DNA of 64,000 nucleotides, from positions 1,674,001 through 1,738,000 of the forward strand of contig JAPFFF010000015.1 of the NCBI GenBank assembly GCA_039105265.1, given 5' to 3'. The first letter of the stretch is position 1. Each line of letters begins with the position of its first letter. The notes under the pieces are model-generated. The model worked only from the letters and a program-made list of their open reading frames with translations, was not told the DNA's origin and ran no database searches. Source of the stretch: Tritrichomonas musculus. Lineage: Eukaryota; Parabasalia; Tritrichomonadida; Tritrichomonadidae. Both the position numbers and the translations under genes were made by a program. Of the stretch, positions 60,024 to 64,000 are shown piece by piece.

Positions 60024-61481
60024 CTAAAAATCATTGTATTCTTCGTTATCAAACTCAATATCTTCGTTTTCAGAATTATTCTGGACGTTCTTTCGGGCTA
60101 CTTTTCTTTTGGCCAAAACTGCACAGCACCCATTCCAAACATCTTCATAATATGATTCATCTCCCAAAATGCTAGATATACAAGATGATATTGTATCAAT
60201 GCTTTGCCATATCCTATTTAATCTCACATATGATTTAGATTTTGTCATTAAACCTTGCATTTTCTCAAATGCTTTAATAAGTGCCGTTCGAGAAACAGCT
60301 TTGGCTGATTCTTTTGTGGTATTTAAAAAAGCTATGATAACAGTACCAGGCTTGCCGACAATAGTTGAGCAAGTGCAATAGGGAATATTTCTAGCATTTT
60401 CAATATAATTATTGAATTCATCAGAAGAATTTTCATTTACTTTTTTTGAGGAATTTTTGTTTCCAATTGGCATCGGAACAAAGGAAATTGATAAGTCTGA
60501 CCAAGTAACAGATGATAATAAATCTAAACTTAACTGGCAATTCGATTCTTGTGGAATGTTATTCAAAAAAGTGAAGAGCATAAAAATTGAATCTGCAGAA
60601 AAATTTTCTCTTTCTGCAAGTTGTTGACAACATTTATCCTTTTGAGATTGATTTAGTGAATTTGATACAAATGAATTACTAGATCTATTCGTGGAAAAAG
60701 CTAAGTGAATAATCGTTGCAGATGATAGAGCATTAATTTCTTCTGATTTTTCTGTATGAGAATATACGTGTTTAATTGATCCTGGAAATAAATATTCAGC
60801 TATATCTATAAATCGATTTTGAGTTTTTGGAAAATTTAGTAATAAAGAATTCGATCCAAGAGAGATCAATAATGAATTTTTCGGATAGTAAACCATTGAT
60901 AACATGAATTTATTGGCAAACGAATAAAATTCATCAAAAATATTGCATTTTGCTACAAAAGAAATTGAATGAAAATCCTTTTTGTTCTTTGAAATTGAAG
61001 AATATCCATTTATTGTAAATGTATCAAAATCGAATGAAAAAACTAGCAATTCATCTCCATTATCAACTTTAATGATCCCTTCAAGATATTGAGATTGAAA
61101 ATCAGAAACTGATATATCGTGCCTTGTAATTGTTGATAATATTAACTTAATGCAGTCAATATCAATTTTATAAATATTTTGTCCAAAGGAAATTTTAATG
61201 CCAATGATATTATCTTCAATTGGTGCAAATTGAAATAATGATATATTAATTGAGTATGTTTCATTTAAGGATAAAAGAACTTGGATCAATCCAATAATAT
61301 CTATATATTCGCCATTTATTGTTGTCAACGGTACTTTAGGTATATCTTCAAAAAAAATTCTTAATTGATTATAATCTTCAGTATTTTGAAAAGGAATTGA
61401 TAAGCATTCTTTCCACTTTTGGAAATTATATATCTTATCAAAAATGAATTCAAGAATTGATCTGGTTTTGTCGGAATCCAT
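60024..61481 (-). CDS. Hypothetical 485-residue protein
   Basis: Not recognised. Alternating strand and helix segments with an acidic C-terminus (NSENEDIEFDNEEYNDF). There are several cysteines (CCQQLA, CTCSTIV, CC) but no clear zinc pattern. The middle has a Ser/Asn-rich loop (near 350-375). No signal peptide or transmembrane segment. The ATG at 61481 (MDSDKTRSILEFIF) opens the frame. The gene stands between the WDR60-like gene and a membrane protein gene, all on the minus strand, with 264 bp and about 310 bp of spacer. Independent transcription is likely. Confidence 0.7.
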   Translation of the reverse strand: MDSDKTRSILEFIFDKIYNFQKWKECLSIPFQNTEDYNQLRIFFEDIPKVPLTTINGEYIDIIGLIQVLLSLNETYSINISLFQFAPIEDNIIGIKISFGQNIYKIDIDCIKLILSTITRHDISVSDFQSQYLEGIIKVDNGDELLVFSFDFDTFTINGYSSISKNKKDFHSISFVAKCNIFDEFYSFANKFMLSMVYYPKNSLLISLGSNSLLLNFPKTQNRFIDIAEYLFPGSIKHVYSHTEKSEEINALSSATIIHLAFSTNRSSNSFVSNSLNQSQKDKCCQQLAERENFSADSIFMLFTFLNNIPQESNCQLSLDLLSSVTWSDLSISFVPMPIGNKNSSKKVNENSSDEFNNYIENARNIPYCTCSTIVGKPGTVIIAFLNTTKESAKAVSRTALIKAFEKMQGLMTKSKSYVRLNRIWQSIDTISSCISSILGDESYYEDVWNGCCAVLAKRKVARKNVQNNSENEDIEFDNEEYNDF

Positions 61482-61791
61482 TTATATCTAAATAAAAAAT
61501 GCATCAATTTTTTTTGATGTTCGATTTGGCCAAATAAAAAAAGAAATTTGTTGATTTAAATAATTGATAAAATAAAGCCAATATTGCGCATTGAATATGT
61601 TTAAATATATGCATAGTTTTATTACTCATTGAAAATAAAATTGTAAAAGAAATTGATTTTAAAATCATCAGATTTATTCTCGTACCAACAAAAAGCCAAC
61701 TTTTCATTAATTTATTAATATTTTTGAAATTAAAGAAGAAGGCTATGTATAAATATTTTGAAATAAATATTATAAAATAAAAAATTCAAAA

Positions 61792-62787
61792 TTAATAAAT
61801 ATTTTGAAAATTGTCTTGTTCTTTCCTTGGAACATTATTTTCTTGATTATTTATATTACTTTCATAGTTTGTGATAATATCAAGATATCTTTTTTTTGAA
61901 ATTTCATAATTCCCATAACTTGAAATAAGAATTCCGAGGCCAATGATCAGAACATGATAATAGAATATTTTTACTCTTTTAGCCATAACGCTAACATAAA
62001 TATATATAATAATTCCAATTAATTCAGCAATTATAAAATAAAAGTACAATGAACTGACGTTAAAGCAATTGCATTGGCATCCTTTAGAAACCTTCAAAGC
62101 GAAAATGTGAATTCCAAGGGAGCTAAAGACGATCAAAAAAGAAGATAATGATAAGAGATTGATATATTCACCATACTTTTTAATTCCTGTAGCACGATCA
62201 TAAAATGTATATCGAAAGAAACTCCAAAAAAGTAGAATAACTTGGATTGCGCTAAATAAAGTTGACGCAATCCCCCAATCTCGTCTTTTTGCCATGTGAG
62301 TTATATAAAGAGGACTCTTGAACTGAATATTAGAATTGATAAGATGATTTAATGGATCCGAATGATGATCTGAAAAGCAATAGTAATTTAAAGAGCATCC
62401 TAATGAAAGAGTAATTAAATAAAGTATGATTTGGAAAAACACAAATAATGAGAATTGTCTAGAACATACATTAGATATTAAGAAAAGTATAATTGATAAC
62501 GCCTGATTAATATTAATTAAAACAAAAACATATTGAAGAGAAAATCCGCTATTTCCTCTTTTTAATGGTTTTGACAAGCAATGATATAATAATCCATTTA
62601 AAAAGAAAGATAGGACTGCGTATTTAAAAAAAGATAAATTATATCCAACTCCAAAAGTTTTCTCAAAATGCTCAATTTTTCCTTTAGATATATCGAAATC
62701 GTAAAAAAGAGATAATAATAATTGGATTCCGCTTGCTAAAAATAAGTATGAAGAGAAAAAATTTTTTTTCGATTCCATATAAATCAT
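61792..62787 (-). CDS. Hypothetical multi-pass membrane protein
   Basis: 331 residues with about eight hydrophobic helices: FFSSYLFLASGIQLLLSLFY, FFKYAVLSFFLNGLLYHC, YVFVLININQALSIILFLIS, FSLFVFFQIILYLITLSLGC, LFSAIQVILLFWSFFRYTFY, LSSFLIVFSSLGIHIFALKV, YFYFIIAELIGIIIYIYVSV and FYYHVLIIGLGILISSYG. No signature of a known transporter or receptor family is visible. A charged C-terminal tail with Asn/Gln-rich sequence is probably cytosolic. The open frame begins at a TTG at 62841, but the ATG at 62787 (MIYMESKK) follows a TCATA initiator-like word directly. A second ATG at 62778 would give a longer leader. It could be a large-family trichomonad membrane protein. Confidence 0.7.
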   Translation of the reverse strand: MIYMESKKNFFSSYLFLASGIQLLLSLFYDFDISKGKIEHFEKTFGVGYNLSFFKYAVLSFFLNGLLYHCLSKPLKRGNSGFSLQYVFVLININQALSIILFLISNVCSRQFSLFVFFQIILYLITLSLGCSLNYYCFSDHHSDPLNHLINSNIQFKSPLYITHMAKRRDWGIASTLFSAIQVILLFWSFFRYTFYDRATGIKKYGEYINLLSLSSFLIVFSSLGIHIFALKVSKGCQCNCFNVSSLYFYFIIAELIGIIIYIYVSVMAKRVKIFYYHVLIIGLGILISSYGNYEISKKRYLDIITNYESNINNQENNVPRKEQDNFQNIY

Positions 62788-62956
62788 ATGAATTAATTCT
62801 ATAACTTTATTCAATTTTAAAGAACTGAATAACTTGCACAAGACATTTTAAAAAGCAGATATTTTAATATAATTATAATTTACCAATATTAGATTAGAAA
62901 TCAAAGTTTCAATGAAACTCAAAACAAAAGAAAATATTCCGAAAATTAACATTGCT

Positions 62957-64000
62957 TTATTTTTGGTTAAGCTCTTGAATTATATCATTAAGCTTTGATA
63001 TAAAATCTTTCTGTGTAGCTTCATCTTTAAAGCGTAATTTGAACACAATATATTTTAATTGGGTGGCTGATTTATCGCCACCATTATTGCTATCTTCTTG
63101 GCTTGCTTGAAGTGTATCGTCGACTTCATACCCAATGAAGCTAACGTAATTTCTCTGTTGTGCTTTCGGTTTCATGTCGCTGAAAACACGCATATTTAAG
63201 CAAACTTTTCCAACTTGTTTTCTTCTCATTACAAGCCTGTAAAATCCATCACCCTTGTTTAAATGAAGATTTCCAGCACCAACTTCAACAAGAGTTGCTT
63301 TTGGAGCAGGAGCTGAATTAGAACGAAAAGGAATAACTGATCCATTTTTGTTAGTACCACTTAAATTAATATTAGTACTACTGTTGGTTCGGCCTCTGTT
63401 ACTGACATTATTGTTGTCAATTTGGGTATTTGCCGCAGCGCTCATAGTACGAGACATATTTGCAGAAGAAAGCGGTGTAGATGGTGAAAAAGAGCGACCA
63501 ATAGAAGAAGATTGAAAAGAAAATTGAACTTTTTTTGAAGTTGTGTTTGTAGGGAAAAAAGGAGTTTCTGATATTTTAATTGAATTATTCATATTAGTGT
63601 TATCATTCAGATTATCTTGACTTGATCCTCCCTCAATTCGAACACGATATAAAATAGCTGGTGCATCAAATAATCTTTCTTCATTTTCTTCGCCAGTTTG
63701 ACCATCAATTTCTATAACTGTTGATGGAATTTCATTGTCATCGCCATTTTCATTGTTAAAATTAGTACTGTCGCTTTTATTTGCTAATGAATTTGGATTG
63801 TTGTTTGATAATACAGAATTTTCATCGAAATTTAATTTTAATGAGAATATTGACTCCGTAAACGATTTATTAGGGTTATTATTACTGATAAAATCTTTTC
63901 CAGTTCCGAAGCAGAAATGTCTTAAAAATTGATTATGGTTAAAAGGGTTCTGATTACTATAAGCTGAAGATGATGCAGATAGACTATTAGTTCGGCTAAG
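62957..64000 (-). CDS. Ran-binding-domain protein, nucleoporin/RanBP3-like (5' end outside the window)
   Basis: Partial: the frame is open from the right edge of the window and continues unbroken, so at least 347 residues. The C-terminal ~120 residues are a Ran-binding domain: VEVGAGNLHLNKGDGFYRLV, MRRKQVGKVCLNMRV and NYVSFIGYEVDD match the G.G.LxL....GxYRLVMRR....VxLN pattern. Such domains bind Ran-GTP at the nuclear pore or in export complexes. The N-terminal part is Asn/Ser-rich low-complexity sequence with an FGTG word (near 63918), like FG-rich Nup50 or RanBP3 proteins. A short methionine-start frame at 63592 is only an internal piece; upstream codons read on in frame (RLFDAPAILYRVRIEGG). 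A second RanBD before it seems unlikely. Confidence 0.75.
   Translation of the reverse strand, partial: LSRTNSLSASSSAYSNQNPFNHNQFLRHFCFGTGKDFISNNNPNKSFTESIFSLKLNFDENSVLSNNNPNSLANKSDSTNFNNENGDDNEIPSTVIEIDGQTGEENEERLFDAPAILYRVRIEGGSSQDNLNDNTNMNNSIKISETPFFPTNTTSKKVQFSFQSSSIGRSFSPSTPLSSANMSRTMSAAANTQIDNNNVSNRGRTNSSTNINLSGTNKNGSVIPFRSNSAPAPKATLVEVGAGNLHLNKGDGFYRLVMRRKQVGKVCLNMRVFSDMKPKAQQRNYVSFIGYEVDDTLQASQEDSNNGGDKSATQLKYIVFKLRFKDEATQKDFISKLNDIIQELNQK

Noticed and set aside
62841-62841. TTG as the start of the multi-pass membrane protein
   Set aside because: A normal ATG follows 54 bases later with a TCATA word before it; TTG starts are not expected in trichomonads.

Overview
The window is a piece of nuclear DNA from an AT-rich, intron-poor protist, most likely a trichomonad close to Tritrichomonas. 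Pointers are long intronless ORFs, TCA(T)(T/A) initiator-like sequences just upstream of some start codons, an ankyrin-family (DUF3447-type) gene start, giant BEACH-family and SEL1-kinase genes, and many DNA transposons. No rRNA, tRNA gene or CRISPR array was found. Several predicted frames begin at TTG; for host genes I moved the start to the first plausible ATG.

Region 1 (1-5764) is a long inverted-repeat element. Its two outer arms match perfectly for 617 bp, and inside them lie large 17/18-bp satellite arrays. The interior of about 2.2 kb holds an ankyrin-gene start fragment, unassigned ORF pieces and a small TA-flanked MITE (2644-2951). Position 1 is already inside the left arm, so the element may begin outside the window.

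Region 2 (5.8-40.3 kb) is the host gene block: ribosomal protein eL37, a coiled-coil protein, a pseudokinase/acidic/SEL1 protein, a short unknown protein, an eIF4A-like RNA helicase, a helical-repeat protein, a U2AF65-like splicing factor, a type I membrane protein, an acyltransferase-fold protein, an unknown protein, a giant BEACH-family protein divergent from an apparently inactive SAC-domain protein (64 bp between start codons), and an MFS sugar transporter. Two MITEs lie between these genes (14606-15407; 23380-23759, with an 8-bp target duplication).

Region 3 (40.3-53.2 kb) is a transposon graveyard: two hAT-like MITEs with 8-bp duplications, a further partial copy, a broken pogo-like DD35D transposase, a nearly whole pogo/mariner-like transposon with 55-bp inverted ends and a TA duplication (43518-46441), a 1.2-kb element in an A-run, and degraded tyrosine-recombinase-like fragments.

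Region 4 (53.2-64 kb) is again host genes: a pseudokinase/coiled-coil/kinase protein, an unknown protein divergent from a bromodomain protein, a WDR60-like dynein-2 intermediate chain, an unknown protein, a multi-pass membrane protein, and a Ran-binding-domain (nucleoporin/RanBP3-like) protein that runs off the right edge. The genes look like independent transcription units; no operon logic is evident.
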